Source: Linepithema humile (Eukaryota; Arthropoda; Insecta; Hymenoptera; Formicidae). Taken from it: a DNA stretch of 64,000 nt. Below the pieces are notes generated by a model. It was not told the origin of the DNA, made no database searches, and was given only the letters and a program-made list of their open reading frames with translations. A program made the position numbers and the translations under genes. Location: assembly GCF_040581485.1 (NCBI RefSeq), contig NC_090134.1, positions 10,942,501 to 11,006,500 on the forward strand. Direction: 5' to 3'. This document shows, one piece after another, positions 49,343 through 60,786 of the stretch. The stretch's first letter is position 1, and each line of letters opens with the position of its first letter.

Positions 49343-50161
49343 GTAAAATTACCGCAATCGATAGTGCGCATATATATCAACTGGATTTTAAAGCGGCAAC
49401 TCAATTTTAATATTTTTTCGCGCCCGTTCTTTTGCGGATGTCAATTAAAATTTCCACTACAAAGTACCTTTTTATACTAAGTGAATCGCCAAGATATTTG
49501 TCGCTTTCAAAGAGCTGCTCTCTTATTTCGGAGTTCCTTCTATAGACTTTTATTTTCTTAAAACAAATTAGTCACTGCAGCCAGATTTAATTTACCTTCT
49601 TTTGCGTACCAGAAAGAGAATTACATATAAGCAAGGAAAAATACCCGGCCCGGAATTTAAACTATTTATCTTACAATAATTATATATTATTATATATATT
49701 ATTATAGTACAGCAAAGATAATTAATTCGTTTATATTGTATACATCATAAAGTATCGTCGTTTGTTTGAGCAAAGACGCAGAACGATGACATTCAAATTA
49801 TTTCTCGAAAAGTTTAAATCTCATAAGTCTCGGCATATCTCTGTAACACCGAATGTTGCACGAAACATGTACGCTTCGTAATAACTCGGCGAACATTGCT
49901 ACATTACGGAATTTGTATTTTTTGTAAAAAATGATTCGTGTTTTTATAAACAAAAAAAAAAGAAAAATAATACCGTATACAATATTGCGTATGTTTTAAG
50001 AGGCAATATTGCATCCGAAATACGTATTGCACAATTCGCAAGCGTCATTGTAGGACGGCCATACATTAACTATACAAATTATTTATTCGAATTATTGCAT
50101 ATTCAAATTTCACCCTCCAAACTTATTCTGCAGAATATAATTAATTAATTGTTACATAATA
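49343..50161. other. Intergenic DNA, no gene seen
   Basis: AT-rich with a TATATTAT microsatellite near 49680-49705. Nothing recognisable until the retroelement remnant. Confidence 0.5.
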
Positions 50162-51075
50162 GGTGATAGATTAAAATTCACACTTGAAACAAACGATGTA
50201 AATCGCATTAACTTTTTGAATGTCACTCTGATAGTAGAGAAGAGAAAGATATTGTCCGATTTATACTATAAACCGACCTTTTCGAGAAGATATCTAAATT
50301 TCCATTCCCACCATCCTTTAATACATAAAAAAGATGTCTTGGGCTTGGTCGAAAAAAATTATGGAACTTTCACATCCAAAATTCCAAGAAAAAAATTTTG
50401 ATCAAGCTATCATAATTTTGTTAAACAACGGTTTTCCGTTGCAATTCATATTTGCCGTCATTAGAAATAGAATAAAAATGCACCTATGTAAAAGCCATAG
50501 CAATAATGATCAAAAAGAAAATAATAACAAAAAAAGGAATTTTTTCACCATTCTATACGTTATGAATGTATCTGAAAAATTCTTAAAAATTTAAAAGAAA
50601 TACGATTTAATGATGGCTTATCAATGCAATAACAAACTCAACAAATTTATTAAAACAGGTAAAGATGTTCTAGATCCTATAAAACAATGTAACGTGGTAT
50701 ACAGAATTTCATGCCACGATTGCGATGCCTCTTATGTAGGCCAAATAAAACGGCAGTTAAAAACAAGAATTCAAGAACATCGTTCTGATATTAATAAAAG
50801 ATCCGGATTTCCGGTTGTTATTTCCTGTCACAAATTAGATTTCACAATTTTAATTGTGATCGAGTGGAAGTTTTGGATAAGCAACCATATAATAATCATA
50901 TAATAAGAGACTCATCTCAGAGATGGTACATATAAAAAGACAAAAAACATTTCTAAACAAACAGAATGACACAGAATTGCATCGGATTCCTACCTATCGA
51001 TTCTTAGATTGTTCTCCTCTTGATGAATGCCTCTACCTCTACCATTCCTTCCTTTTCCTATTTCTCTACCCTTCT
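50162..51075 (+). pseudogene. Penelope-like retroelement, 3' part of ORF, broken
   Basis: Penelope-like elements encode a reverse transcriptase followed by a GIY-YIG endonuclease. The visible pieces, in order: RLKFTLET and INFLNVTLI (from 50162), DLYYKPTFSRRYLNFHSHHP (about 50254-50313), a frame change near 50360, FDQAIIILLNNGFPLQFIF in the next frame, then the endonuclease block with VVYRISCHDCDASYVGQIKR (about 50694-50753) and LKTRIQEHRSDINKR. VYRI and YVG stand for the GIY and YIG motifs. A further shift follows, with MVHIKRQKTFLNKQ at 50923. The catalytic core of the reverse transcriptase is absent. At least two frameshifts make it inactive. Confidence 0.78.
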
Positions 51076-52204
51076 CACATATTAAACTGTTATTCCTTAT
51101 ACATCTCTGCATTCGTTACTCATGCGTTATATAGTACACATCAATCGGAAAAATCGGGCATATTAAAACGGATTTCAGATAGTTCGACTGATCTATAACG
51201 TTGAATCATGACAATTTACAATGTGGTTTATAATGAAATAAGTTAACTAATTTAATTCAATTTTTAACAATTATTTCCTGTTAATGCAAGATTGACTTTC
51301 TTATGGCATACACATTTTAGACAAGTCTAACCGAAGTGGTTTCTGAAATATCCAAAAATATTGTTGTTACCAAGATAGTTCTTTAATGGACTTATGTAAC
51401 TTTCCCTTTTTAAAAAATAATTTATTGTATATTTATTAAAACGATTATTTGACTTTATTCAAGCATAAAATTTACTATAATAACTCTCTTATAATTTTAA
51501 AAAATTTGACCAGGCATACTTACTTATTCAATTTTACTAATTTTAATTTTAAATTGAGCTTTAATTGTTTAATTTTTTAACTTTCACAGTATGGTACAAA
51601 AAAACCACCTCTTTTAGTTGACTGATTGGAACCAATAAAAATACTAAAAACCATGTTATTGCGTTTTTATTGAAATTGTTTGAATTAAGTTGCGCTAAAT
51701 TTGAAAATTGATTATATTAGTTTTGGATATGTTTAATGTAACCTATCCGCACTAAAGATGGTCTAAATCCAAGGCCGAAATGTTTGTTTTCGAGTTTATA
51801 CCATTGTGAACGTTTGATTCGAGCATAAAGACCCTGCTCTTGGCTCTGGTTTTAGTTTTAATAATTAATTGTATTTTGTGTTTTATCGATATATAATATT
51901 TTTCATCGCAAGATCTTCTTGTAGATTCATTCTGTCGATCAATGCTTGAATTTAAGGCTTAAATTTAACAGTTTTTTGAGTCTTTTTTTTGACCTGAAAA
52001 AAAACCCTAAGATCAAATCTAAATTTTTTTATGGAAAGGACTTAAAAAGACGAACACTTTCTCGAACGTCTTTTTAGGATTTTCTAAATGGAGTAACGAT
52101 TTTTTGAAAATTGACCTTTTTCGAACTTTGACTCTAAATAATTTCCGAATGAGTCAACGTATCGAAAATTAAAAATTTTCTTTTTTTATGCCCTTTCAAA
52201 CGAT
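51076..52204. other. 3' flank of the Penelope-like remnant
   Basis: AT-rich and non-coding. It is likely the untranslated end of the retroelement to about 51880; past that nothing is recognised. Confidence 0.45.
51752..51785 (+). other. Hammerhead-like motif downstream of the Penelope-like ORF
   Basis: CTAAAGA, then a T, then a GGTC...GGCC stem and GAAATG: a decayed version of the motif seen at 4672 and 46840. It lies about 0.7 kb past the endonuclease remnant, followed by sequence like the outer arms of 46446-46958 (GGCTCTGGTTTTAG), so it probably marks the same element's 3' end. Confidence 0.4.
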
Positions 52205-52660
52205 ATACTATAATACAGGGAGTTCTATTTGAAATTTTTGAGTTGGGGTCCACCTGAGCCATCCCCTTGAGGGGAAAACTCCCTCAACTCTCTTGAAAGA
52301 GTAGCCCCTCGAAATGGTTGAACACATATTTCGCGGTTTTTCATAATTTTGAACCGTTTTCGAAATATAAGGAGTTGAGGACAGACTTTATGGACATCCT
52401 GTATACAGGGTGTCCAGTAACTCACAAACCAACGTTTGTGAGCGGATAGAGCACATTAAACAGAACAGAAAAGTTTTTTACCATTTTGCAATTCTCGCAA
52501 TAATTATTTAAATATTAATTAAAAAAGATTGCCGAATAAGCGCGCGGCTAGACCGTAAGATGTAACTGTAGGCTTCTGCCCGCTTGCTACTGTTCGCGCG
52601 TCTGCGACTTTCGTCGCGCGGCCAAGCATTTCGTTGCCGTGCGACTCGCCGCTGGCATGC
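52205..52660. mobile_element. Two abutting MITE fragments
   Basis: The first (about 52215-52405) begins TACAGGGAGTTCTATTTG and ends GGACATCCTGTATA. The second begins at once with ACAGGGTGTCCAGTAACTCA and resembles the left arm of 40683-41158 (the AGAACAGAAAAGTTTTTTACC region). It lacks a right arm. Confidence 0.65.
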
Positions 52661-53370
52661 CTACATATCAATTGATTTGTCTCATTATTTTATATATAAA
52701 AGTATTAAAGTAAGATTCCCGAAAACTGAATGTTTTACAAGATATTTTGTATTTTATGTCAAAATACTGTAACTTTCAAGCCTCATAACTTGAAAAGTGC
52801 TTAATAAAAAAATATTTTATCACAGTATTTTGAAAAGCTTTTGAGGTAAGCTACAAAAATATGCAATGAAAAATGGTTAATAAAGCACCCCAAAGGGAAT
52901 AGAAAACTACTACGTCCACACCGTTGTTCCTGGATAGCGCTAAAAGTAGAATTAGAATAAAATGTATTTAAAAAATTCAAAGTAATCTCGATCTAGCTTG
53001 AGGATAGCATGTCAAAGTCAATCAAGGTCATCATCTTCTCTTTGTCTCAAACTTAATTGCTTTAAGTGGATTGACCTGTTAACTTTCAAACCTCATAACT
53101 CGTAAAGTATTTAATGAAAAAATACTTTATTATAGTGTTTTGAAAAGGTCTTGAAGTCAGTTACATAAATATGAAATAAAAAATGGGATTTTTAATTTAA
53201 AAAAATTTTAGGTGACCCTGATCCTAAAAACATCTTAATATCAACCAAGGTCACTATCTTTTTTCCCGTAGTAACTGAGCAACTTTTGTTCGAAACATTT
53301 TTGTTTTAAACTTAAGGATTTTGAGATATTCTAGTGGATTGATTAAAATGGACCACCCTATATGGTAAAC
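52661..53370. repeat. Half-palindrome fragments of TACAGGG-family elements
   Basis: Segments at 52665-52870 and 53080-53370 match arm sequence of the elements at 13836 and 3176 (CCTCATAACT, TTTGAAAAGCTTTTGAGGTA). The second ends TTAAAATGGACCACCCTATA. Only one arm of each is present. Confidence 0.6.
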
Positions 53371-53381
53371 ATATACACATT

Positions 53382-53526
<145 letters not shown>

Positions 53527-54560
53527 CAGAGGGTTGGGAAGTAACTCGTTACTTGTAACGAAGTTACAGTTACAGTTTTTTTTTTTCGGTAACTATAACT
53601 TAACTTCGTTCCTTTTTCTTCATCTATAACTGTAACTTAGTTACACATTTATGGTAATTAGTAACTAATTTAACAGTTAATTTACTATTCTATATACGGT
53701 TGTATTAATTGTAAGAATTAGGGCTTATCTAGATTAACTTGCATAGTCGCATAAACATATGCATCAGGAAAGGAATAAAATTGTCATGGAATTTGTCATA
53801 TTAAGTGTAGATTCGATATTTGTTAAATGAATAGACGGATAAACGTATAGATATTAATTATGAAATTCAACAGAAATAAACAAATTCTCATTTAAAGAAT
53901 GCACTGCCACCCAGTAATAAATTATCTTTGAGGATGATTATCATATAAGCATAAAGTTGAGACTTTAAGAAGAACTGAAACATTAGTCTACGATTTTTCG
54001 GAAAGTTACGACTGTTTGTGTGAAATTCGTGAATTTTTAAACTGAAAAATCTTAATCCTATAATTTTTATTCTAAGTGTATAATAATTTATTTTAAATTA
54101 TTAATTAATTTAATATTTTAAATGTAGTTTTATTTTAAGTTTAAAACAATTATGATTTATTACGTATAAAATAATATAACACAAAATTACCCAGACAGTA
54201 CACATGTCCAAAATACATCCAAAGGATATCCAGAGGATGTCCTGTCGTCCCAAAAACGTCTTCGGGATATCCTTTGGACGTCTTTTGGATATGTTGTGCT
54301 GTCTGGGTAAGTACCTATATAGTATATAATAAGTTAATATAATAAATCTTGAAATGTAAAATTCTTATATATAAAATAGTAGTGCACATTTATTGCAAAA
54401 AAGTAACTGAAAAGTAACGACTCGTTACTTTTTGAGTAACTATAACTGTAACGTGTTACTTTTCAGAGTCGGTAACTTGTAACTGTAACTAGTTGTTTTT
54501 TCAGTGAAAAGAATTATAACTTTAACTAGATACTTTTACAAAATAACTTTCCCAACCCTG
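53527..54560. mobile_element. hAT-like non-autonomous element
   Basis: About 1.03 kb with ends CAGAGGGTTGGGAAGTAACT and TAACTTTCCCAACCCTG, and many GTAACTCGTTAC-type inverted repeats at each end. CAGGGTTGGGAAGTAAC-like termini are usual for hAT MITEs. It inserted right at the CA microsatellite. A smaller hairpin (54189-54308) is nested in it. Confidence 0.7.
54189..54308. mobile_element. Hairpin MITE with ACCCAGACAG ends
   Basis: A 120-bp hairpin. ACCCAGACAGTACACATGTC is mirrored by GATATGTTGTGCTGTCTGGGT, with paired AAAGGATATCC and GGATATCCTTT blocks between. Confidence 0.8.
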
Positions 54561-54575
54561 TATGTATATATATAT

Positions 54576-54901
54576 TGTTGCACTCGCGACAATCACTCGC
54601 GAATGCGCTCACGCAAAAAATAATAAACTCAATTCAAGAATAACGAACTTTAATGAACTCAACGATAACACGATTAGAAACGTAACAACAGAACTATCGT
54701 GTACAATTAAGAAAACCGTCTCACATCCGAAACGCGTCCTCATGGCACCGAGGACCAAGCGTAACTAACTCTTGACACTTTATTTACAAATTACTAAGCG
54801 ACGCTTCTCAACTTATTTACAAATTACTAAGCGACGCTTTTCAATGCCAACTCGCAGCCCACACGTCACAATCGACGATTTCCCGCGGCGCGAGCGCAAC
54901 A
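54576..54901. mobile_element. Probable solo LTR
   Basis: A 326-bp segment that begins TGTTGCACTCGCG and ends CGCGAGCGCAACA (TG...CA with short inverted ends), flanked by ATAT on both sides, though in an AT repeat. It holds an internal 32-bp tandem duplication starting CTTATTTACAAATTACTAAG. Superfamily not determined. Confidence 0.5.
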
Positions 54902-54908
54902 ATATATA

Positions 54909-55293
54909 TACAGGATGATTCAAAATAACTTGATGTCTTTGCAATACCATATTCTTGAGTGAATTCTGAGATAATTTTTTCTTTTACAAAATTTTGTTTG
55001 AAGCTTAGTTTTTGAGTTATAATTGAAAATAATTTGCTACTTACGAGTCCGATACAACGGACAGGCAGGGACGGTGCAATGCGTCATGAGGCGATAGTAA
55101 ACACTTGACAGTCTCATTATACGTTGCGCGTCCCTGCCTGCCTGTTGTATCGAACTCGTAAGTTGCTACCTATTTTCAATTATAACTCGAAAATTAAGCT
55201 TTGGACAAAATTTTATAAAAGGAAAAATCGTCTTAGAATTTGCTCAAGAATATGGCATTGCAAGGACATCAGGTTATTTTGAATCACCCTGTA
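54909..55293. mobile_element. Foldback element with TACAGGATGATTC ends
   Basis: A 385-bp palindrome. TACAGGATGATTCAAAATAA mirrors TTATTTTGAATCACCCTGTA, and arms pair to the centre near 55100 (GCAGGGACG and CGTCCCTGC-type blocks). Confidence 0.82.
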
Positions 55294-55651
55294 TATACAT
55301 ATATCAAGAAATGCGATAGTGTCTCCGACCAAGTTCAAAAAATGACACTACTAAGTCAGGAAAAGTGTCTCCGGCCAAGTTCAAAAAGTGACACTACTAA
55401 GTCTCTTATCCTGCGCCCGCAAAGTCGACTTTTCGAAATTTTAAAAATCACATAGCATATCCTTAAAAGTGGCATCGCCACGATTAATTTGAGCCAAAAA
55501 AAATTAAAATTGGTCCAGCCGTTTCAGAGATACAAGCGATCAAAAAGTGATGTTGGTAATGCAAAAATTAAGAAACGTCGTCTCCTTATTCTTCTCCTCT
55601 GTCCGCAAGGGCGGATAAAAAATTTACGGGGCTTAGGGTATTAAAATTTAC

Positions 55652-55917
55652 GGGAATTTCTCGCAGAAGGTGCCAAGAGTCGACGATTTCGACTTCCCCG
55701 AGTTGCGCTACGGGAATTCCTCGCACCAGGTGTCAAGGGTCGACGAATTCGACTTTTGCGAGTTGCGCTACAGGAATTTTTCGCATCAGGTGCTAAGGGT
55801 CGACGAATTCGATTTTCGGGAGTTGTGCTACGGGAATTCCTCGCACCAGGTCCCAAGAGTCGACGAATTTGACTTTCGCAAGTTGCGCTACGGGAATTTT
55901 TTGCACCAGGTCCCACC
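55652..55917. repeat. 60-bp minisatellite, left arm
   Basis: Units start at 55652, 55712, 55772, 55832 and 55892 (last one partial), an exact 60-bp period. Each reads GGGAATT, TCGCA, GGTG/GGTC, GTCGACGA, then GAGTTGCGCTAC. Because 60 is divisible by 3, frames stay open on both strands and give a 20-residue repeat (RVDEFDFRELRYGNSSHQV). There is no evidence that it is translated. Confidence 0.9.
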
Positions 55918-56559
55918 CATACAGCATACAAAGATTGCATACACATTGCATCAACCCATACAGCACAGAACATTGCAATTACATTGCAGCAATATTACAA
56001 TCTTGCAAGTTGCAATGTAATATTGTTGAGACATTATTGCAACCTGTAATTGTAATATTTCATGAGAATGTGACAGCAACATTCCAACAACATTGCAATA
56101 GCAATATTCGGTAATCGCTAGTTCGTTCGTTTACCGCTATGCGACGCGCGTTGCAAAATCTATCTCGTATTTAAGTTTTAGTCATGATGATTATATGAAA
56201 CTTGCAAAGAGTGGCTAGTAAGATTAAAGACATAGTAATTATTTTTATCAGTTTAATTTTTCTGATACGACCTCAACACAGGGAATTCAGATATTGAATT
56301 GATGTTCAAAAATCGAACAGATAAATGTCCGAATAAATAAAAATATATGCAACATTATTCTAAGATTGCAATAACAATGAATTATTGCAAATCCATTACA
56401 TTGCAATATTACTGTAATATTTCGTTACAATCTTCCTAAAAGCGGACATTTTAACGTTACTGCAATCCCACAGCAATGATGCAACAACATTTTGCAGTGA
56501 ATTTGCAATATTGCAACATTGCGATGAAAGATTGATGCAATCTTTGTGTGCTGTATGGG
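55916..56559. mobile_element. MITE with CCCATACAGCA ends
   Basis: The left end CCCATACAGCATACAAAGAT and ATTGCATCAA mirror TTGATGCAATCTTTGTGTG and CTGTATGGG at the right. The interior is full of TTGCAA/TTGCAATAT repeats. A second, smaller palindrome ending CCCATACAGCACA follows to about 56655. Confidence 0.72.
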
Positions 56560-56652
56560 AATCAATGTAATGAATTTGCAATAATGCATTGTTATTGCAA
56601 TCTTAGAATAATGTTGCATATATTCCCATACAGCACATAAAGATTGCATACA

Positions 56653-57495
56653 CAAAAATTCATAAATGATAAGGTCTGGCCAAGTTCCAAAAAAGACACT
56701 CCAAAATGTTTTAATTTTAATAATTATCTAAATTTTTAATATATTACCAACATGAAAAGTAATTGATATATTATTCAAGGTGCAAATTCAAAATAAACGT
56801 ACATAAAATATACATAAAATGTATAAATAAAACTGATCAAAATTTAATTTGAGAAAGTAAGTGATATGTTATTCTTAGTGCACATACAAAATTTTTGAAA
56901 ATTTAATTAAAATAAAATATTTATTAAAAAATACAAAAACACTTGGCGCTGCCAACGGGCTTCACCCATCCCCTTCTAGCCCCCCCCCCCCCTAGCGCAA
57001 CCCCTTAATGCCATTTCCCCCTTCCCCCCCTCCCCCCGTCGAGAGGCTCCACCACCCCTCCGCTCCTTTACATCTTTACACCTATAGTATTATGAAACAA
57101 CGAAAATGAGTAATAATGTAATAATTAGCATGATTAATTGACATCATGTAATTAATTGACATTATGTAAGTTAACATGTTGTTCGATGTGGCAGCGCCAA
57201 GTGTTTTTGTATTTTTTAATAAATATTTTGTTATTTTAATTAAATTTTCAAAAATTTTGTATGTGCACTAAGAATAACATATCACTTACTTTCTCAAATT
57301 AAATTTTGATCAGTTTTATTTATACATTTTATGTATATTTTATGTACGTTTATTTTGAATTTGCACCTTGAATAATATATCAATTACTTTTCATGTTGGT
57401 AATATATTAAAAATTTAGATAATTATTAAAATTGAAACATTTTGGAGTGTCTTTTTTGGAACTTGGCCAGACCTTATCATTTATGAATTTTTGTG
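56653..57495. mobile_element. 843-bp palindrome around a C-rich core
   Basis: Arms of about 300 bp pair nearly perfectly, from AAAAATTCATAAATGATAAG to its mirror CTTATCATTTATGAATTTTT. The core (56940-57190) starts CTTGGCGCTGCCAA and holds C-runs at 56984-57060, then GGCAGCGCCAAG. Both arms contain a CTGGCCAAGTTCC block. Confidence 0.8.
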
Positions 57496-57519
57496 CTATA
57501 TCATCTACTTTTTAGATTA

Positions 57520-57826
57520 GTTATTTTCTAATATTACCAATAACACATCTGTTTTACAGAACATAAGTGTGATATGAAACAAAATACTTGTGTTATAATG
57601 TGATATATTTTAGTTAATATGTAATTAAGTTAATATAAATGTACCAAATTAATTATGTGACAAAATTTAAATTATTTTTCAATTATTTTTGCACATTTTG
57701 GATGTAACATTTATATTAAGTCAATTATATATTAACTAAATTATTTTACATTCTAACACAAGTATTTTGTTTCATATCACACTTACATTCTGTGAAATAG
57801 ATGTTTTATTTCGAATATTGAAACAA
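57520..57826. mobile_element. AT-rich hairpin element
   Basis: The left arm (ACAGAACATAAGTGTGATAT) and right arm (ATATCACACTTACATTCTGT) pair, as do GTTAATATGTAATTAAGT-type blocks. A direct partial copy lies at 58075-58195. Confidence 0.65.
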
Positions 57827-58288
57827 ACTATTTTTAATTGTAACACGTCTTCGGTTTAACTGCCCCATTGATATGAAGCCATGGATAACTGATATGAAAT
57901 ATCTTTGGCTTTATCCCACGTTATGTTAAAATTTTTACAAAATATACGAAAAAAACTATGATATCAAATCAAAGACATGTTAAACATAAAATAATTTAGT
58001 TGAAACATTCGAAATGACACTTATTATGTTTCACATAGCGTAATTGTGATATCCAACGCATTACTTATGTTCGTTATTTTCTAATATTATCAATAAAACA
58101 TCTATTTCACATGACGTAAATGCAATATAAAACACAAGATGTATTATAATGTAAAATAATTTAGTTAATATGTAATTAAGTTAATATAAAAATGTACAGA
58201 AATGTACAGAATTATTGAAATGTACCATACAAATATGTATGGCCTTGAATTATTGAAATATTCAATTATTTAATTGAAAAATTATTTG
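57827..58288. other. Spacer inside the composite
   Basis: AT-rich; includes the partial copy of the 57520 hairpin at 58075-58195. No gene. Confidence 0.5.
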
Positions 58289-58490
58289 AAATTTCCGTAG
58301 TGCAACTTGGGGAAGTCGAATTCGTTAACCCTTGGCACGTGGTGCAAGAAATTCACGTAGCGGAACTCGGAGTACTCGTATTTGTCGACTCTTGGCATCT
58401 GGTGCGAAAAATTCCCGTAGCGCAACTCGGGGAAGTCGAAATCGTCGACTCTTGGCACTTGGTGCGAGAAATTCCCGTAAATTTTAATGA
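58289..58490. repeat. 60-bp minisatellite, right arm (inverted)
   Basis: Three units of the same repeat in the opposite orientation (CGTAG, GCAACTCGGGGAAGTCGA, GTCGACTCTTGGCA). An open frame of 149 codons (58300-58749) results from reading through it. Confidence 0.85.
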
Positions 58491-58856
58491 TAATAATAAT
58501 ACCCTGGGCCCCGTAAATTCTTCATCCGCCCCTGCAGAGGAGAAGGGACAACGTTTCTTAATTAAATATGAAAAATATCACTTTTTGACCGCTTGTATCT
58601 CCGGAACGGCTGGACCAATTTTAATTTTTTTCGGCTCAAATTACTCGTGGCGATGCCACCTTTCAGGATATACTATGTGTTTTTATAAAATTTTTTATAT
58701 TTTAGTTGCTACAAACCCCCGAAGAGTCGACTTTGTGCGCGCAAGATAAGAGACTTAGTAGTGTCATTTTCTGAACTTTGTCAGAGACTCTTTTCCTGAC
58801 TTAGTTGTGTCATTTTTTGAACTTGGCCGGAGACACTACCATTTCTCCTGATATAT

Positions 58857-59354
58857 GATTTTTATGTGGTTTTATAGATGGATAAAATTCATATAAAACA
58901 AAAATTTTATCTTTTGTGTACGGCACATATAACTTTTTTTTGTTTTATATAAATTTTTTATCTATATGAGATTGGGATGTAATTTTTTTCCGTGTATGTA
59001 GAGCTGCTGCAAGGTTGGATGAAGTCCCTTAACTCCGGCGAAGATGAAAATATACTATACGGCTGCGGTTAAAAGTCAGTTTTACTGCAATTTCTCATGT
59101 GTGAAAAAAAATATATATAACAGGAACGAGAAAACGACTACATAATCAAAAGGAACGTTGAAATTCTACTGTAATGCAGAGAAAAAAATAAAAAAGAACG
59201 TTTACAAGAGATAGAGAAACATAATTTCTCATACTATTTTAAAAGAGGCATGTAAATTTTTATTGTTGTCCCTTTTCGCGTTGCTTATTGGTCAATTTGC
59301 GTTGCACGTTACTGTCATCGAGTACGTTGTCATCGCGACGTCGCGTTGACGATT
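58857..59354. other. Spacer, no gene seen
   Basis: AT-rich, with a short inverted ATAAAACAAAAATTTTATC/TTTTATATAAATTTTTTATC region near 58890-58970. Nothing else recognised. Confidence 0.5.
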
Positions 59355-59880
59355 TAGGTAGTATTCCACCAAGAGACACAAGCGACACAAAATCACACAG
59401 TGTTCGACATAATGTTTTCCTACAACGACACAGCTCGACACAAATATACACAACTCGACACAAATATACACAGCTAAAGAGGTGAGTCGAGGTGATTTGT
59501 GTTCAATTCATGGCTGCCAATTATTTGACAAACTTAGGGAAATATTATTTCATGTACTATTATATTTTATGTACTTTATTATCTTATGTATCATTATATT
59601 TTATGTACTATATTATGTACTATATTACGTACTATTTTATGTACTATATTATTTTATGAAAATTGTAAAGTTTGAAATTTATTTTTGTAAATTATACTTA
59701 CTATGCAATTAAAGCAGATGTATGTACATATACATATAAGTAAAATTTCAAGAAAAAATTCACTGTAGAACGCCAACTATGGCTGTACTAAAAATTATAA
59801 TGTTCCAACAAGCGGCTTTACACAACTGTTTTGTGCCTGACACTGTGTCTATTTGTGTCTCATTGGTGGAAAACTACCTA
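59355..59880. mobile_element. MITE with TAGGTAGT ends
   Basis: A 526-bp element with ends TAGGTAGTATTCCACCAAG and its near mirror TTGGTGGAAAACTACCTA. Tandem CTCGACACAAATATACACA repeats near the left end and TATGTACTAT repeats in the middle. The ORFs inside are repeat-driven. Confidence 0.7.
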
Positions 59881-60408
59881 TATATACAGGGTGTCCCGCG
59901 AGACTTGTCCCACTAGGAACAGAGAGGTAAATGGGATCGAAATAAATATAAAAGTCCTTTACCGTTTTACGATATTCGCAATAATAAACGAGATATTAAT
60001 TTTTACATTTGGACTAAGAAGAGCGCGTCGAGAAAAGCGCTCCAGCCGCTCGAGATCTAGCCCGGTCTAGAGTCCCTATATATGTATAGAGTCTGGCCAC
60101 TCGATTAGTTTTGGAAAAACATGGCGACAGTATACATGTGAACGTTGCTTGTGTTAAGACGTTTATAAGTGCTGTTTATAAAATGAATATAAGTTTCATT
60201 GCTTTGCTACAAATAATAAAGTAAGTAAAATTATTCTGTATGTGGTTTTTAAATTATAATAAAAATTATGGTCAAAAAATTGTGATGTCATAAAAAAGTG
60301 TTATTTGTAATAAAAATTTTAATTTTAACCTCATATTGTTCGTAATAGTATCTGAAAAAAACAATTTTATAAAATAGTACAATAAAGTATGAATTTTCAG
60401 ATTTCAAA

Positions 60409-60786
60409 ATGCCGTCTTGTTGTGTTCCACAATGCAAAAATTATTATGAAAAAGGATTTTCGCTTTATTTGCTTTCCACAGATCCCACTAAAAAAGCATA
60501 TAATACAAGTTTTAAATATGCAAAATTTGTGCACTTAAAATGTTATCGAAATAATACTTTATTTTTTGTAACTACAGATGTTTTTAAATATTTTATCATC
60601 ATGGAATTTATTATTCGGCAATATTTGCCTCATTTAAATAATATTAAATTTAATTTAATTAGTGTTCTTATGGAAAAAATGAAAAATATTTCTTGTGCAA
60701 GTCTTAAAAATTGTCATCAATTAAGTTTAAAAATTATAAAACGATTTATTGCATATAGAATAAAAATTTCATGTACAAAAGGCTGA
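60409..60786 (+). pseudogene. THAP-domain transposase fragment, degenerate
   Basis: A 125-codon frame starting MPSCCVPQCKN, followed by EKGFSLYLLSTDPTKK: the start of a THAP zinc finger (C2CH), a DNA-binding domain found in P-element-type transposases and host THAP proteins. The first Cys pair is present, but the spacing and residues that should supply the second Cys and His (around KFVHLKCYRNN) do not fit, and no RNase H-like catalytic part follows. A later stretch KIIKRFIAYRIKISCTKG resembles the terminal part of such proteins, so a large internal deletion is likely. A splice acceptor (GAATTTTCAG) lies 9 bases before the ATG. It is inside the 60087-62180 element and probably inactive. Confidence 0.6.

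Larger units (their letters stand above)
55299..58856. mobile_element. 3.5-kb inverted-repeat composite
   Basis: Outer arms 55299-55917 and 58289-58856 are inverted copies. Each has the AGTGTCTCC...CAAGTTCAAAAA repeats, a TTGGTCCAGCCGTTTCAGAG-like block, and a 60-bp minisatellite toward the centre. The middle is occupied by at least three further palindromes. No transposase seen. Confidence 0.75.

Noticed and set aside
55641..56020. ORFs on both strands with a 20-residue repeat, considered as a repeat-protein gene
   Set aside because: The repeat is a 60-bp minisatellite inside a transposon arm, with no start, signal or domain context; kept only as a finding about the repeat.
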